A stretch of DNA of 64,000 bases from Lelliottia sp. WAP21 (GCF_020532665.2 NZ_JAIWPG020000004.1:310001-374000), one strand, 5' to 3'. Counted from the stretch's first letter, positions 42,255 through 54,485 are shown. Translations and numbers: made by a program. Notes: a model not told the origin generated them from the letters alone.

Positions 42255-43091
42255 TCAGGCGAATAAGTACTTCGCATGGAAGCGGAGATGATCCTCGATA
42301 AACGAGGCAATAAAGTAGTAACTGTGATCGTAGCCCGGCTGGATACGCAGCGTGAGTGGCCAGTCTTTTTGACGGGCGACTTCCGCAAATACCGCGGGCT
42401 GTAACTGCCCTGCCAGGAATTGATCTGCATCGCCCTGATCGATCAGCAGCGGCATGGCCTGCCCGGTCTGGCTTGCCTGCAACAGGGCACAGCTGTCCCA
42501 CGCCTGCCAGCACGCCGTCTCTTCACCCAGATATTGCGTAAAGGCTTTCTGGCCCCACGGCACCTGCGACGGGTTAACAATCGGCGCAAAGGCCGACACG
42601 CTGGTAAATCTACCCGGGTTCTTCAGGGCCATCACCAGCGCGCCGTGACCCCCCATCGAATGCCCGCTGATGGCGCAGCGTTCGTCCACCTCAAACTCGG
42701 CCTGAATCAGGGCAGGTAGCTCATCGCGCAGGTAGTCATACATACGATAGTGGCGAGCCCACGGCGCCTGCGTGGCGTTCAGATAAAAACCGGCCCCTTG
42801 ACCTAAATCGTATGCGGCGTCATCGGCAACATCATCGCCACGCGGGCTGGTATCGGGCATCACCAGCGCAATGCCCAGCGTGGCAGCCAGTCGTTGCGCC
42901 CCTGCCTTGGTGGTGAAATTCTCGTCGTTACAGGTCAACCCTGAAAGCCAGTACAGCACGGGCGGCTTTTGCTGACCTGTGACAGGTGGGAGAAAAATGC
43001 TGAACGTCATCGCACAGTTCAGTACGGTGGAGTCGTGCCGCCAGCGCTGCTGCCGACCTTCAAAACAACGGTGCTCTTCGAGCAGTTCCAT
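42255..43091 (-). CDS. yeiG: YeiG, S-formylglutathione hydrolase
   Basis: 278 residues, the E. coli length. It is an alpha/beta hydrolase of the esterase D family with the nucleophile elbow [10 protein letters not shown] (Ser about 147), DQGDADQFL (acid) and PGYDHSYYF (His). It hydrolyses S-formylglutathione to glutathione and formate in formaldehyde detoxification. The N-terminal CxxG-like and [12 protein letters not shown] blocks are typical. Confidence 0.94.
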   Translation of the reverse strand: MELLEEHRCFEGRQQRWRHDSTVLNCAMTFSIFLPPVTGQQKPPVLYWLSGLTCNDENFTTKAGAQRLAATLGIALVMPDTSPRGDDVADDAAYDLGQGAGFYLNATQAPWARHYRMYDYLRDELPALIQAEFEVDERCAISGHSMGGHGALVMALKNPGRFTSVSAFAPIVNPSQVPWGQKAFTQYLGEETACWQAWDSCALLQASQTGQAMPLLIDQGDADQFLAGQLQPAVFAEVARQKDWPLTLRIQPGYDHSYYFIASFIEDHLRFHAKYLFA

Positions 43092-43225
43092 GCAAGGCTC
43101 CTGAGGATGTGGTGAGTATTAACCCATAATACAGCGTTTTCATTGACCTGTGAGGAACTTTCACTTTCGGTCACTCAACATATGTTGCATCATGAATTAA
43201 CCTAATTTTAACATTTGGAGTGGTC

Positions 43226-44374
43226 ATGGCGCTGCGTATTGCGCTCTCGGGATTTGTGGTTCTGGTCGTTGCCATGGGGATTGGGCGATTTGCTTTTACG
43301 CCGCAGGTCCCATTAATGATAACGGCAGGGCAACTGACGCTGACGAGCGCGGGCCTGGTGGCCGCAATGAATTATCTCGGCTATCTGGTAGGGGCATGGG
43401 ATGCCATGCGGGCGCACCGTTTCGTTGAAGGCCGCCTTTATCTTGGGGTGTCTGGGGCCGTCGCCATCACCTTGCTCTCGGCGGTAGCGGATAATGCCCT
43501 GGTTCATGGGATATTACGTTTTATCATTGGCTGCATGAGCGGCTGGTCGATGGTGCTCATCGCCGCGTGGACCAACGAAAGGCTGGCCCATTATGGTAAG
43601 CCAGGCCTGAGCGCGGCGGTCTTTGCTGGCCCCGGTGCCGGGATCGCGCTCAGCGGATTACTGGCCGTGTATATTCAGGCGCGTGCGTTATCCGCGGGGG
43701 CGGCGTGGCAGATTTATGGTGTGCTGGCGCTGATTCTTATTGTGGTTGTGGCGCGCTATCTCCCCCGAAAGGGCCAGCTTCATCGACCTGATACCGTACC
43801 GGAACCCCTTATTCTGACCCCCGACCTCCGTCGTCTGGTCTGGAGCTATAGCCTGGCTGGATTCGGCTATATCCTTCCGGCGACGTTTTTATCGCAAATG
43901 GCCGCCCTGCGTTTTCCGGGCAGCGTATTCGCGCAGTTCGTCTGGCCCGTTTTTGGGGCGGCGGCGGTGGCAGGGATTGCACTAAGCATAGCGATGCGTC
44001 ACGTATCCACGACACATCGCCGGCTGGCGATCGTTCTCTGGTTACAGGGACTTGGCGTCTTTGCCGCCTGGTTGATGCCGGGAATCAGCGGTCTCATCAC
44101 CGGCGCGCTGCTGGTCGGCGGCGGTTTCCTGTGCGCGGTGCAGCTGTCCTTACACTGTGGACGTGAACTGGCTCCAGCGCATACGCGGTACATGGCTGGG
44201 CTGCTCACCACGGGATATGCATTAGGCCAGCTGGTTGGCCCGGTGACCTCAGCCGTATCGACGTGGCTTACCCACCGGCTGGAGCCTGCGCTGGGGCTGG
44301 CAGGCGTGGCGCTGTTTATCGGCGGCGCGCTGGTGTGGAATCGTCAGAGTGAAAGGCAGAAGCAATTGCAATAA
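43226..44374 (+). CDS. YbfB/YjiJ-family MFS transporter (MFS_4)
   Basis: 382 residues with about 12 helices. The N-terminus [40 protein letters not shown] is characteristic of the MFS_4 family (E. coli YjiJ). The substrate is unknown. The start is ATG 43226 with GGAG five bases upstream. E. coli has no gene here between yeiG and folE, so this is an accessory or lineage-specific gene. Base composition does not stand out from its neighbours. Confidence 0.8.
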   Translation: MALRIALSGFVVLVVAMGIGRFAFTPQVPLMITAGQLTLTSAGLVAAMNYLGYLVGAWDAMRAHRFVEGRLYLGVSGAVAITLLSAVADNALVHGILRFIIGCMSGWSMVLIAAWTNERLAHYGKPGLSAAVFAGPGAGIALSGLLAVYIQARALSAGAAWQIYGVLALILIVVVARYLPRKGQLHRPDTVPEPLILTPDLRRLVWSYSLAGFGYILPATFLSQMAALRFPGSVFAQFVWPVFGAAAVAGIALSIAMRHVSTTHRRLAIVLWLQGLGVFAAWLMPGISGLITGALLVGGGFLCAVQLSLHCGRELAPAHTRYMAGLLTTGYALGQLVGPVTSAVSTWLTHRLEPALGLAGVALFIGGALVWNRQSERQKQLQ

Positions 44375-44477
44375 TTATCGCCGTGAATACTGGATTATGT
44401 GCCCGCGCTCACGCACAATGAGCGCATACTTTTGCCACAACGAGGGCAAAAGACAGCCACACCTGCAGGAGAAAATA

Positions 44478-45146
44478 ATGCCATCACTCAGTAAAGAAGC
44501 TGCTCTGGTCCATGAAGCGCTGGTCGCGCGTGGTCTTGAAACCCCGCTGCGTCCACCAGTAAATGAGTTGGACAATGAAACACGTAAACGTCTGATTTCC
44601 GGGCACATGACTGAGATCATGCAACTGCTAAATCTCGATCTGAGCGATGACAGTCTCATGGAAACCCCTCAACGTATCGCCAAAATGTATGTTGATGAAA
44701 TTTTCTCTGGTCTGGACTACGCCAATTTCCCGAAAATCACCGTCATTGAAAACAAGATGAACGTAGACGAAATGGTCACGGTGCGCGATATCACGCTGAC
44801 CAGTACCTGCGAGCATCACTTTGTCACTATCGATGGCAAAGCGACCGTGGCGTATATTCCTAAAGATACGGTGATTGGCTTGTCCAAAATTAACCGCATC
44901 GTGCAGTTTTTTGCCCAGCGTCCGCAGGTGCAGGAACGGCTGACCCAGCAAATTTTGACCGCGCTGCAAACGCTGCTGGGCACGAATAACGTGGCCGTCT
45001 CCATTGATGCCGTACACTACTGCGTGAAAGCGCGTGGCGTGCGTGATGCCACCAGTGCGACCACCACCACCTCGCTGGGTGGCCTGTTTAAATCCAGCCA
45101 GAATACGCGCCAGGAATTCCTGCGCGCAGTGCGCCACCACAACTAA
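44478..45146 (+). CDS. folE: FolE, GTP cyclohydrolase I
   Basis: 222 residues, the E. coli length, from ATG 44478 with AGGAG upstream. The zinc site comes from Cys110/His113 in STCEHHF and Cys181 in VHYCVKARG. It converts GTP to 7,8-dihydroneopterin triphosphate, the first step to folate. The open frame extends 43 codons further up, overlapping the upstream MFS gene, but that part is not conserved. yeiB follows after 17 bases. Confidence 0.97.
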   Translation: MPSLSKEAALVHEALVARGLETPLRPPVNELDNETRKRLISGHMTEIMQLLNLDLSDDSLMETPQRIAKMYVDEIFSGLDYANFPKITVIENKMNVDEMVTVRDITLTSTCEHHFVTIDGKATVAYIPKDTVIGLSKINRIVQFFAQRPQVQERLTQQILTALQTLLGTNNVAVSIDAVHYCVKARGVRDATSATTTTSLGGLFKSSQNTRQEFLRAVRHHN

Positions 45147-45163
45147 CCAACAGGGCAGGGTCA

Positions 45164-46321
45164 ATGGAGCGTAATGTCACGCTGGATTTTGTACGTGGCG
45201 TGGCCATTCTGGGGATCCTGCTGCTGAATATTAGCGCCTTCGGGTTACCGAAGGCCGCTTATCTGAACCCGGCCTGGTATGGGGACATTACCCGCAGCGA
45301 TGCCTGGACCTGGGCTCTCCTCGATCTCTTTGCGCAGGTCAAATTCCTGACGCTTTTTGCGCTGCTCTTCGGCGCAGGATTACAACTCCTCCTCAAACGC
45401 GGTAAGCGCTGGATACAGTGCCGGCTGACGCTGCTTGTCCTCCTCGGTTTTATTCATGGGCTTTTTTTCTGGGATGGCGACATTCTGCTGGCCTATGGGT
45501 TAGTCGGGCTGATTTGCTGGCGGATGATCCGCGATGCGCATGACGTCAAAAATATGTTTAACACCGGCGTGGTGTTATACGTCATTGGCATCGGCGTCCT
45601 GCTGCTGCTGGGCATGATGTCCGGCGGTGCAACCAACCGCTCCTGGATTCCGGATGCCGCTAACCTTCAGTATGAACAGTACTGGAAGCTGAAAGGAGGC
45701 GTCGAAGCGGTGAGTAATCGGGCTGATATGCTCGGGGACAATCTGCTTGCGCTCGGCGCGCAGTATGGCTGGCAGCTGGCGGGCATGATGCTAATGGGAG
45801 CGGCGCTGATGCGCTCCGGCTGGCTGAAAGGGGCGTTCAGCCTGACCCATTATCGGCGAACGGGGATCGTGCTGGTGCTGACCGGCGTGGCAATAAATTT
45901 GCCTGCCATTATCGCGCAATGGATGTTGCACTGGGATTATCGCTGGTGTGCCTTCCTGCTTCAGGCTCCTCGTGAACTGAGCGCACCGTTTCAGACCATC
46001 GGCTACGCCTCGCTTATTTACGGCTTTTGGCCGCAGATCGCGCGCACGAGGCTGGCAGGGGCTGTAGCCTGCGTGGGCAGGATGGCGCTAAGCAACTATC
46101 TGTTACAGACACTGATCTGCACCACACTCTTTTATCACCTTGATCTCTTTATGAAATTCGACCGGCTTCAGCTCCTGGCGTTTGTTGTGCCGGTGTGGGT
46201 GGCAAACCTGGTCTTCTCGGTTATCTGGCTACGCTACTTCCGTCAGGGACCCGTTGAGTGGGTCTGGCGTCAACTCACCGCGCGTGCGTCAGGCACGTCA
46301 TTGACTAATACATCCAGATAA
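45164..46321 (+). CDS. yeiB: YeiB, DUF418 membrane protein
   Basis: 385 residues, equal to E. coli YeiB. It has about 9-10 hydrophobic segments and the DUF418 hallmarks DFVRGVAILGILLLNI at the start and GRMALSNYLLQTLICTTLF in the C-terminal part. Function is unknown. It forms a probable operon with folE. Confidence 0.92.
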   Translation: MERNVTLDFVRGVAILGILLLNISAFGLPKAAYLNPAWYGDITRSDAWTWALLDLFAQVKFLTLFALLFGAGLQLLLKRGKRWIQCRLTLLVLLGFIHGLFFWDGDILLAYGLVGLICWRMIRDAHDVKNMFNTGVVLYVIGIGVLLLLGMMSGGATNRSWIPDAANLQYEQYWKLKGGVEAVSNRADMLGDNLLALGAQYGWQLAGMMLMGAALMRSGWLKGAFSLTHYRRTGIVLVLTGVAINLPAIIAQWMLHWDYRWCAFLLQAPRELSAPFQTIGYASLIYGFWPQIARTRLAGAVACVGRMALSNYLLQTLICTTLFYHLDLFMKFDRLQLLAFVVPVWVANLVFSVIWLRYFRQGPVEWVWRQLTARASGTSLTNTSR

Positions 46322-46351
46322 CGATCTGGATCACAATCATTAACAAAACGG

Positions 46352-46367
46352 ATGTAACCGTTTTCAT
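46352..46367 (+). promoter_or_regulatory. Gal operator upstream of galS
   Basis: ATGTAACCGTTTTCAT fits the GalR/GalS operator pattern GTGTAANCGNTTNCAC closely. It sits three bases before a CRP site, so GalS can repress its own gene. Confidence 0.75.
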
Positions 46368-46370
46368 CTG

Positions 46371-46386
46371 TGTGACCTTCTTCACG
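46371..46386 (+). promoter_or_regulatory. CRP site upstream of galS
   Basis: TGTGACCTTCTTCACG matches the CRP consensus TGTGA-N6-TCACA at 9 of 10 fixed positions. A weak -10 (CAAAAT, 46408-46413) lies where a class II promoter would need it. Confidence 0.75.
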
Positions 46387-46476
46387 TAGTCCCCGCGCTG
46401 TCGCTGCCAAAATAGCCTTCTTGCTAAACACAGGGGGTGTCTGTGAGTTGCTGCAATCCTTTAAAGGGTGGTGAAC

Positions 46477-47499
46477 ATGATCACCATCCGTGACGTGGCC
46501 CGCATCGCGGGTGTATCTGTTGCGACCGTTTCCCGGGTGCTGAATAACAGCGCACTGGTAAGCCCTGACACGCGTGAAACCGTGATGAAGGCCGTCGCAC
46601 AGCTGGACTACCGACCCAATGCGAATGCGCAGGCGCTGGCGACGCAGGTCAGCGATACCATCGGCGTGGTGGTAATGGATGTGTCAGATGCCTTTTTTGG
46701 CGCGCTGGTCAAAGCGGTTGATGTCGTTGCCCAGGAGCATCAAAAATATGTCCTGATTGGCAACAGTTACCACGAGGCAGAAAAAGAACGCCATGCCATC
46801 GAGGTGCTTATCCGCCAGCGTTGTAACGCACTGATCGTCCATTCAAAAGCCCTCAGTGATGAAGAGCTTGCCGGGTTTATGGAAAATATTCCTGGCATGG
46901 TGCTGGTAAACCGCGTGGTGCCTGGGTATGCCCACCGCTGCGTGGCGCTGGATAACGTCAGCGGTGCAACCATGGCAACGCGTATGTTGTTGAATAATGG
47001 ACATCAGCGCATCGGCTATCTGGCCTCAAGCCATCATATTGAGGATGACGATATGCGGCGGGAAGGGTGGCAAAATGCCCTGAAAGAGGCCGGCATTACG
47101 CCGCTGGACAGCTGGATTGGAACGGGTTCCCCGGATATGCCGGGCGGGGAGGCGGCGATGGTTGAACTGTTAGGCCGCAATCTGCAGCTGACGGCGGTGT
47201 TTGCCTATAACGACAGCATGGCCGCCGGGGCCCTCACGGCGTTAAAAGACAACGGCATTGCGGTGCCACAGCATTTGTCATTGATAGGTTTCGATGATAT
47301 CCCCATTGCGCGTTACACCGACCCGCAGTTGACGACCGTCCGCTACCCCATTGCCTCCATGGCGCGCCTGGCCACTGAGCTGGCGTTACAGGGGGCGGCA
47401 GGATTACTGGATCCAGACGCAACACACTGTTTCATGCCGACTTTAGTGCGTCGCCACTCTGTTGCTATTCGGCAAATTGTGGCTCCGATCACTAACTGA
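46477..47499 (+). CDS. galS: GalS, LacI-family repressor of galactose uptake
   Basis: 340 residues. The helix-turn-helix and hinge read [23 protein letters not shown], then a periplasmic-binding-like sugar domain. GalS is the isorepressor of the gal regulon and mainly controls mglBAC, which follows. ATG 46477 gives the E. coli start; the frame extends three codons upstream through two GTGs. It is slightly shorter than E. coli GalS at the C-terminus (ends [12 protein letters not shown]). Confidence 0.95.
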   Translation: MITIRDVARIAGVSVATVSRVLNNSALVSPDTRETVMKAVAQLDYRPNANAQALATQVSDTIGVVVMDVSDAFFGALVKAVDVVAQEHQKYVLIGNSYHEAEKERHAIEVLIRQRCNALIVHSKALSDEELAGFMENIPGMVLVNRVVPGYAHRCVALDNVSGATMATRMLLNNGHQRIGYLASSHHIEDDDMRREGWQNALKEAGITPLDSWIGTGSPDMPGGEAAMVELLGRNLQLTAVFAYNDSMAAGALTALKDNGIAVPQHLSLIGFDDIPIARYTDPQLTTVRYPIASMARLATELALQGAAGLLDPDATHCFMPTLVRRHSVAIRQIVAPITN

Positions 47500-47511
47500 T
47501 TACATGGAGTG

Positions 47512-47527
47512 ATGTAACCGTTTTCAA
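47512..47527 (+). promoter_or_regulatory. Gal operator upstream of mglB
   Basis: ATGTAACCGTTTTCAA is identical to the galS operator at 15 of 16 bases. It lies 13 bases after the galS stop and just before a CRP site. Confidence 0.8.
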
Positions 47528-47529
47528 TC

Positions 47530-47545
47530 TGTGAGTAAATTCACA
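47530..47545 (+). promoter_or_regulatory. CRP site of the mgl promoter
   Basis: TGTGAGTAAATTCACA matches the CRP consensus at all ten fixed positions. The -10 TATGAT at 47567-47572 puts the transcript start near 47579, so CRP is centred at about -41.5, the class II position. Confidence 0.88.
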
Positions 47546-47566
47546 GTATCTTAACAAGGCGCTGTC

Positions 47567-47572
47567 TATGAT
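47567..47572 (+). promoter_or_regulatory. mglBAC promoter -10 element
   Basis: TATGAT, correctly spaced from the CRP site. It predicts an mRNA leader of about 217 bases before mglB, with an inverted repeat (CGCTATG 47595-47601 and CATAGCG 47625-47631) around the palindrome GTGATTAATCAC. Confidence 0.65.
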
Positions 47573-47795
47573 GTCAGCGTTTCAGGAGCTGAAACGCTAT
47601 GTAACGGTGATTAATCACTTTCACCATAGCGAAAGTGCCGCAAACGACCAAAAAAACGCAATCTGGAGCGTTACCGAACACGGAAGATAGAATTTTTATA
47701 AGTGAACTTCGGCTGTCAGTAACGTTTTTTTAACACCTGCCCGCCGATCGTTATTCACACCCAGAACTACCCTGCATAAAAAAACCGGAGATACC

Positions 47796-48794
47796 ATGAA
47801 TAAGAAGGTGTTGACTCTGTCTGCTGTTATGGCAAGCATGCTTTTTGGTGCAGCAGCGCACGCTGCGGATACCCGTATTGGCGTAACTATTTATAAATAC
47901 GACGACAACTTCATGTCTGTTGTGCGTAAAGCAATCGAAAAAGACGCGAAAGCGGCACCAGACGTTCAGCTTCTGATGAACGACTCCCAGAACGATCAGT
48001 CCAAACAAAACGACCAGATCGACGTTCTGCTGGCAAAAGGCGTGAAAGCGCTGGCGATCAACCTGGTTGACCCGGCTGCAGCAGGCACCGTTATCGAGAA
48101 AGCGCGTGGCCAGAATGTGCCTATCGTCTTCTTCAACAAAGAACCTTCACGTAAAGCGCTGGATAGCTACGACAAAGCCTTCTATGTGGGTACCGACTCG
48201 AAAGAATCTGGCATCATCCAGGGCGATCTGATCGCTAAACACTGGGCGGCAAATCCTAACTGGGATCTGAACAAAGACGGTCAGATTCAGTTCGTGCTGC
48301 TGAAAGGCGAGCCGGGCCACCCGGATGCTGAAGCGCGTACGACCTACGTGATCAAAGAGCTGAACGATAAAGGTCTTAAGACTCAGCAGTTAGCGTTAGA
48401 TACCGCCATGTGGGATACCGCACAGGCAAAAGACAAGATGGATGCATGGTTGTCCGGTCCGAACGCCAACAAAATTGAAGTCGTGATCGCCAACAACGAT
48501 GCGATGGCAATGGGTGCGGTTGAAGCCCTGAAAGCACATAACAAATCCTCTATCCCGGTATTTGGCGTGGATGCGCTGCCAGAAGCGCTGGCGCTGGTGA
48601 AATCCGGTGCGATGGCCGGTACCGTGCTGAACGATGCCAACAACCAGGCGAAAGCCACCTTTGACCTGGCGAAAAACCTGGCCGACGGTAAAGGGGCAGC
48701 TGATGGCACCAACTGGAAAATTGAAAACAAAATCGTTCGCGTGCCTTACGTGGGCGTAGACCAGTCAAATCTGTCTGAGTTTATCGGTAAATAA
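47796..48794 (+). CDS. mglB: MglB, periplasmic D-galactose/D-glucose-binding protein
   Basis: 332 residues, the E. coli length. The signal peptide [23 protein letters not shown] is followed by [27 protein letters not shown], a Peripla_BP_4 fold. The calcium-site loop appears as DLNKDGQIQ. It delivers galactose to MglAC and to the Trg chemoreceptor. A hairpin follows before mglA, consistent with higher mglB expression. Confidence 0.97.
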   Translation: MNKKVLTLSAVMASMLFGAAAHAADTRIGVTIYKYDDNFMSVVRKAIEKDAKAAPDVQLLMNDSQNDQSKQNDQIDVLLAKGVKALAINLVDPAAAGTVIEKARGQNVPIVFFNKEPSRKALDSYDKAFYVGTDSKESGIIQGDLIAKHWAANPNWDLNKDGQIQFVLLKGEPGHPDAEARTTYVIKELNDKGLKTQQLALDTAMWDTAQAKDKMDAWLSGPNANKIEVVIANNDAMAMGAVEALKAHNKSSIPVFGVDALPEALALVKSGAMAGTVLNDANNQAKATFDLAKNLADGKGAADGTNWKIENKIVRVPYVGVDQSNLSEFIGK

Positions 48795-48818
48795 TTTAGA
48801 CAAAGCACGTTCCCAATG

Positions 48819-48838
48819 GGCGCAATTCGTTGCGCCCT
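48819..48838 (+). terminator. Intercistronic UUCG hairpin between mglB and mglA
   Basis: GGGCGCAA-TTCG-TTGCGCCC is a perfect 8-bp stem with a stable UUCG loop, followed by four T bases. It probably acts as a partial terminator or 3' protector that favours mglB over mglA and mglC. Confidence 0.75.
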
Positions 48839-48874
48839 TTTATAACGCGATATGCGAGACCGAAAGGTATAATT

Positions 48875-50395
48875 ATGGTCAGCACAACTACTCAGTCGTC
48901 AGGCGAATTCTTGTTGGAAATGAGTAATATCGACAAGTCTTTCCCGGGCGTTAAGGCTCTCGATAACGTTAATTTAAAAGTCCGTCCTCACTCTATTCAT
49001 GCATTAATGGGGGAGAACGGTGCAGGTAAATCAACATTATTAAAATGCCTTTTTGGAATCTATCAAAAAGATTCTGGCAGCATTCTTTTTCAGGGAAAGG
49101 AGATCGACTTCCATTCGGCCAAAGAAGCACTGGAGAATGGTATTTCGATGGTTCATCAGGAATTAAACCTGGTTCTGCAACGTTCCGTTATGGACAATAT
49201 GTGGCTGGGACGTTATCCCACCAAAGGTGTCTTTGTCGATCAGGACAAAATGTACCGTGACACCAAAGCGATTTTCGATGAACTGGATATTGATATTGAC
49301 CCGCGCGCACGCGTAGGCACCTTATCTGTTTCACAAATGCAGATGATTGAAATTGCCAAGGCTTTCTCCTATAACGCCAAAATTGTTATTATGGATGAGC
49401 CCACGTCGTCATTAACGGAAAAAGAGGTGAATCACCTTTTCACGATTATCCGTAAACTGAAAGATCGCGGCTGTGGCATCGTTTATATCTCGCACAAGAT
49501 GGAAGAAATTTTCCAGCTGTGTGATGAGATCACTATTCTGCGTGATGGACAGTGGATCACCACTCAGCCCCTGGAAGGGCTGGACATGGACAAAATTATC
49601 GCCATGATGGTGGGCCGCTCCCTTAACCAGCGCTTCCCTGACAAAGAGAACAAGCCGGGTGAAGTGATTCTGGAGGTGCGAAACCTCACGTCACTGCGTC
49701 AGCCTTCTATTCGCGATGTCTCTTTCGACCTGCATAAGGGCGAGATTTTAGGTATTGCCGGGCTGGTGGGGGCCAAACGTACGGATATCGTGGAAACCCT
49801 GTTTGGTATCCGGGAAAAATCGGGCGGGACCATTACCCTCCACGGTAAAAAGATTAACAACCATAATGCCAACGAAGCCATTAACCACGGTTTCGCCCTG
49901 GTCACCGAAGAGCGTCGCTCAACGGGGATTTATGCGTATCTGGATATTAACTTCAACTCGCTGATTTCTAATATTCGCAACTACAAAAACAAAATGGGCC
50001 TGCTGGATAACTCGCGCATGAAGAGTGATACCCAATGGGTTATCGACTCGATGCGCGTGAAAACACCTGGGCATCAGACGCAGATTGGTTCGCTTTCTGG
50101 TGGTAACCAGCAGAAAGTCATCATTGGTCGCTGGTTATTAACACAGCCAGAAATTTTGATGCTCGACGAGCCTACTCGCGGCATTGATGTCGGTGCAAAA
50201 TTTGAAATCTATCAGCTGATAGCAGAACTGGCCAAAAAGAATAAAGGGATCATTATTATTTCTTCCGAAATGCCGGAATTGTTAGGGATCACAGATCGTA
50301 TTCTGGTCATGAGCAATGGTCTCGTTGCCGGAATTGTTGACACCAAAACGACAACGCAAAACGAAATTCTCCGTCTTGCGTCTTTGCACCTTTAA
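48875..50395 (+). CDS. mglA: MglA, galactose ABC transporter double ATPase
   Basis: 506 residues, the E. coli length, from ATG 48875 with AAAGG upstream. There are two ATPase domains: the first with intact Walker [10 protein letters not shown] and Walker [12 protein letters not shown]; the second with degenerate Walker A (GLVGAKRTD) but intact signature LSGGNQQK and Walker [12 protein letters not shown]. That degeneracy is normal for MglA/RbsA-type proteins. It drives galactose and methyl-galactoside import with MglB and MglC. Confidence 0.96.
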   Translation: MVSTTTQSSGEFLLEMSNIDKSFPGVKALDNVNLKVRPHSIHALMGENGAGKSTLLKCLFGIYQKDSGSILFQGKEIDFHSAKEALENGISMVHQELNLVLQRSVMDNMWLGRYPTKGVFVDQDKMYRDTKAIFDELDIDIDPRARVGTLSVSQMQMIEIAKAFSYNAKIVIMDEPTSSLTEKEVNHLFTIIRKLKDRGCGIVYISHKMEEIFQLCDEITILRDGQWITTQPLEGLDMDKIIAMMVGRSLNQRFPDKENKPGEVILEVRNLTSLRQPSIRDVSFDLHKGEILGIAGLVGAKRTDIVETLFGIREKSGGTITLHGKKINNHNANEAINHGFALVTEERRSTGIYAYLDINFNSLISNIRNYKNKMGLLDNSRMKSDTQWVIDSMRVKTPGHQTQIGSLSGGNQQKVIIGRWLLTQPEILMLDEPTRGIDVGAKFEIYQLIAELAKKNKGIIIISSEMPELLGITDRILVMSNGLVAGIVDTKTTTQNEILRLASLHL

Positions 50396-50410
50396 GATCA
50401 GGGGCTCCTC

Positions 50411-51421
50411 ATGAGTGCGTTAAATAAAAAAAGTTTTCTCACTTATCTGAAAGAAGGCGGAATTTACGTTGTTCTTTTAGTGTTATTGGCCATTATTATT
50501 TTCCAGGACCCTACGTTCTTAAGTTTACTGAACTTAAGTAATATTCTGACGCAATCTTCGGTACGTATTATTATCGCGCTGGGCGTGGCAGGTCTTATCG
50601 TCACGCAGGGCACGGACCTGTCTGCCGGTCGTCAGGTGGGCCTGGCGGCGGTTATCGCGGCAACCTTGCTTCAGTCGGTTGAAAACGCCAACAAAGTCTT
50701 CCCGGAAATGGCAACCATGCCTATCATCCTGGTTGTGCTGATTGTCTGCGTTATCGGTGCGATCATCGGTCTGATTAACGGCATTATCATTGCCTATCTG
50801 AACGTGACGCCGTTTATCACCACCCTGGGTACGATGATCATTGTTTACGGGATCAACTCCCTTTACTACGATTTTGTCGGTGCATCACCCATTTCTGGTT
50901 TTGACAGCGGTTTCTCGACCTTTGCCCAGGGGTTCGTGGCATTGGGCACGTTCCGACTCTCCTACATCACCTTCTATGCACTGATTGCCGTGGCGTTCGT
51001 GTGGGTGCTGTGGAACAAAACGCGCTTTGGTAAAAACATCTTCGCCATCGGGGGCAACCCGGAAGCAGCCAAAGTGTCCGGCGTTAACGTGGCGCTGAAC
51101 CTGCTGATGATTTATGCCCTGTCTGGTGTGTTCTATGCCTTCGGGGGGTTACTGGAAGCAGGTCGTATCGGTTCTGCTACTAACAACCTGGGCTTCATGT
51201 ACGAGCTGGATGCGATTGCAGCCTGCGTGGTCGGCGGCGTCTCGTTTAGCGGCGGCGTGGGTACGGTTGTCGGCGTGGTGACCGGTGTTATCATCTTTAC
51301 CGTGATCAACTATGGTCTGACCTACATCGGCGTGAACCCTTACTGGCAGTACATCATTAAGGGTGCAATCATTATCTTCGCCGTTGCCCTGGACTCACTG
51401 AAGTACGCACGCAAGAAGTAA
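50411..51421 (+). CDS. mglC: MglC, galactose ABC transporter permease
   Basis: 336 residues of the BPD_transp_2 family, about 8-10 helices, with TQGTDLSAGRQVGLAAVIAATLLQ and NKTRFGKNIFAIGGNPEAAKVSGVNV. It forms the membrane channel of the Mgl importer. It lies 15 bases after mglA, with GGGGCTC as a modest ribosome site, and is closed by a terminator. Confidence 0.96.
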   Translation: MSALNKKSFLTYLKEGGIYVVLLVLLAIIIFQDPTFLSLLNLSNILTQSSVRIIIALGVAGLIVTQGTDLSAGRQVGLAAVIAATLLQSVENANKVFPEMATMPIILVVLIVCVIGAIIGLINGIIIAYLNVTPFITTLGTMIIVYGINSLYYDFVGASPISGFDSGFSTFAQGFVALGTFRLSYITFYALIAVAFVWVLWNKTRFGKNIFAIGGNPEAAKVSGVNVALNLLMIYALSGVFYAFGGLLEAGRIGSATNNLGFMYELDAIAACVVGGVSFSGGVGTVVGVVTGVIIFTVINYGLTYIGVNPYWQYIIKGAIIIFAVALDSLKYARKK

Positions 51422-51436
51422 TAAACAGTGAAAGAA

Positions 51437-51463
51437 AAACCCGCTCTCGCAGCGGGTTTTTTT
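51437..51463. terminator. Bidirectional terminator between mglC and sanA
   Basis: AACCCGCT and AGCGGGTT pair around CTCGC, with A-rich sequence before and seven T bases after. Both genes converge here. Confidence 0.9.
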
Positions 51464-51475
51464 ATGTCCGTTATC

Positions 51476-52231
<756 letters not shown>

Positions 52232-52317
52232 TTACCCGCCAGTGAAGCGCAAGAAACAGCGGTTTGATCGAAGGGATTTTAGCCAGAAAGGCGGGCATTT
52301 CTGCCCGCGCACGATAA

Positions 52318-53202
<885 letters not shown>

Positions 53203-53260
53203 GGCAATGCCTCATAAAGGTTAATGGATCGGTAGTGTACGGAGCCAACTGTGCTTTATA

Positions 53261-53276
53261 TGTGATCCAAATCTCA
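53261..53276 (-). promoter_or_regulatory. CRP site of the cdd promoter
   Basis: On the plus strand it reads TGTGATCCAAATCTCA, 9 of 10 consensus positions. A minus-strand -10 (TACACT, 53239-53234) places the start near 53227, so the site is centred at about -41.5. CytR may bind alongside CRP. Confidence 0.7.
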
Positions 53277-53330
53277 TTATTTATGCAACTCATGGAAACA
53301 AAATCAAAATTGCGCGACGTATCGCAAATT

Positions 53331-54026
53331 TTAGCCCACCAGGGCCAGAATAATCGGGAACAGGAACGGAGCGAGAAGCGAAGTCATAATCCCGCAAATC
53401 ACCAGCGCCAGCGAGCTAAACGCCCCTTCCTGATAATCCAGCTCGGCACAACGGGCCGTTCCCAGGGCGTGAGAGGCCGTACCCATTGCCAGACCCCGCG
53501 CCGCTTTGGTACGAATCTTCATCAGGTTGAGCAACGTATGGCCGAAGACCGCGCCCAGAATGCCGACAAAAATCACGCACATCGCGCTTATCGCCGGAAT
53601 ACCGCCGATGCTGCCGCCCACCGCCATGGCAATGGGGGTCGTCACGGATTTAGGCATTATAGAGGCGGCAATTTGCGGTGATGCGCCCATGAGCAGCGCA
53701 ACGGTGGTGCCGGTGACCATGGCAACCACGCTGCCGATAAGGCAGATAGTAATAATGGACTTCCAGCGTGCGCGGATTTGATGCAGTTGCTCATACAGCG
53801 GAAAGGCCAGGGCCACCACCGCCGGTTGCAGGAGATCGTTTAAGATCTTGCTACCGGCAAAATAACGTTCGTAAGGAATTCCGGTGAAGACCAGGAAGGG
53901 GATAATCACCACCATCGCGACCAGCAAGGGGTTCAGCAAGGGCATTTTAAAACGCGCGGCGAGCCTGCGTGCGGCAAAAAATACCGCGAGCGTCAACGGC
54001 AGCGACCACCAGATATTAGCCATCAT
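53331..54026 (-). CDS. yohK: YohK, LrgB/CidB-family membrane protein
   Basis: 231 residues with about 7 helices and LrgB-family blocks ([68 protein letters not shown]). It pairs with YohJ in a LrgAB-like system proposed to export small acids or modulate murein hydrolases. ATG 54026 overlaps the yohJ stop by four bases. Confidence 0.93.
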   Translation of the reverse strand: MMANIWWSLPLTLAVFFAARRLAARFKMPLLNPLLVAMVVIIPFLVFTGIPYERYFAGSKILNDLLQPAVVALAFPLYEQLHQIRARWKSIITICLIGSVVAMVTGTTVALLMGASPQIAASIMPKSVTTPIAMAVGGSIGGIPAISAMCVIFVGILGAVFGHTLLNLMKIRTKAARGLAMGTASHALGTARCAELDYQEGAFSSLALVICGIMTSLLAPFLFPIILALVG

Positions 54027-54421
54027 TGTTTCGTTCCTTTCTCGCCGACCAGTTTGCGTTCGCCATGAACCAGATGTGAACTCCAGCTCACCACCAGGAA
54101 AACGACCAGGGTACTGATGGCACAGGAGACAACAATGGGGCCGAACTGCGCTTTAAGCAGATCGTAATATTGCATGACGCCCACCCCGATAGGGACGAAC
54201 AGCAGCGCCATATAGCGAATCAATACGAAGCAGCCTGGATTCACCCATTTTGCGGGCAAAATTTGCAGCGCCAGCAGCACAAAGAGAATCAGCATGCCGA
54301 TAATGCTGCCGGGAATGGTGATGGGCAGAAGCGTGGCAACGAAAATACCCGCGTACAGACAGGCATAGATCAGGACGAATGCGCGGAGATATTGCCAGAC
54401 GATAGTGAATGATTTGCTCAT
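54023..54421 (-). CDS. yohJ: YohJ, LrgA/CidA-family holin-like protein
   Basis: 132 residues from ATG 54421, the E. coli length. There are four hydrophobic helices and the LrgA hallmark [26 protein letters not shown]. It is the first gene of yohJK with a four-base ATGA overlap, upstream of cdd. Confidence 0.93.
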   Translation of the reverse strand: MSKSFTIVWQYLRAFVLIYACLYAGIFVATLLPITIPGSIIGMLILFVLLALQILPAKWVNPGCFVLIRYMALLFVPIGVGVMQYYDLLKAQFGPIVVSCAISTLVVFLVVSWSSHLVHGERKLVGEKGTKQ

Positions 54422-54469
54422 AAAAGGGTCCTTAACGAAACACATTCATCATACAATTAAATCCTAAAA

Positions 54470-54485
54470 CGTGCCACGGATCACA
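54470..54485 (-). promoter_or_regulatory. Weak CRP-like site upstream of yohJ
   Basis: CGTGCCACGGATCACA on the plus strand: one half-site (TCACA) is perfect, the other poor. A minus-strand -10 (TATGAT, 54453-54448) would place it near -36, not a standard CRP position. Confidence 0.3.

Noticed and set aside
44349..44477. 43-codon N-terminal extension of folE
   Set aside because: It overlaps the upstream gene and lacks similarity; ATG 44478 has a strong ribosome site and gives the family length.
49755..49800. Degenerate Walker A in the second MglA ATPase domain as a possible inactivating mutation
   Set aside because: The same degeneracy is normal in E. coli MglA and related sugar importers.
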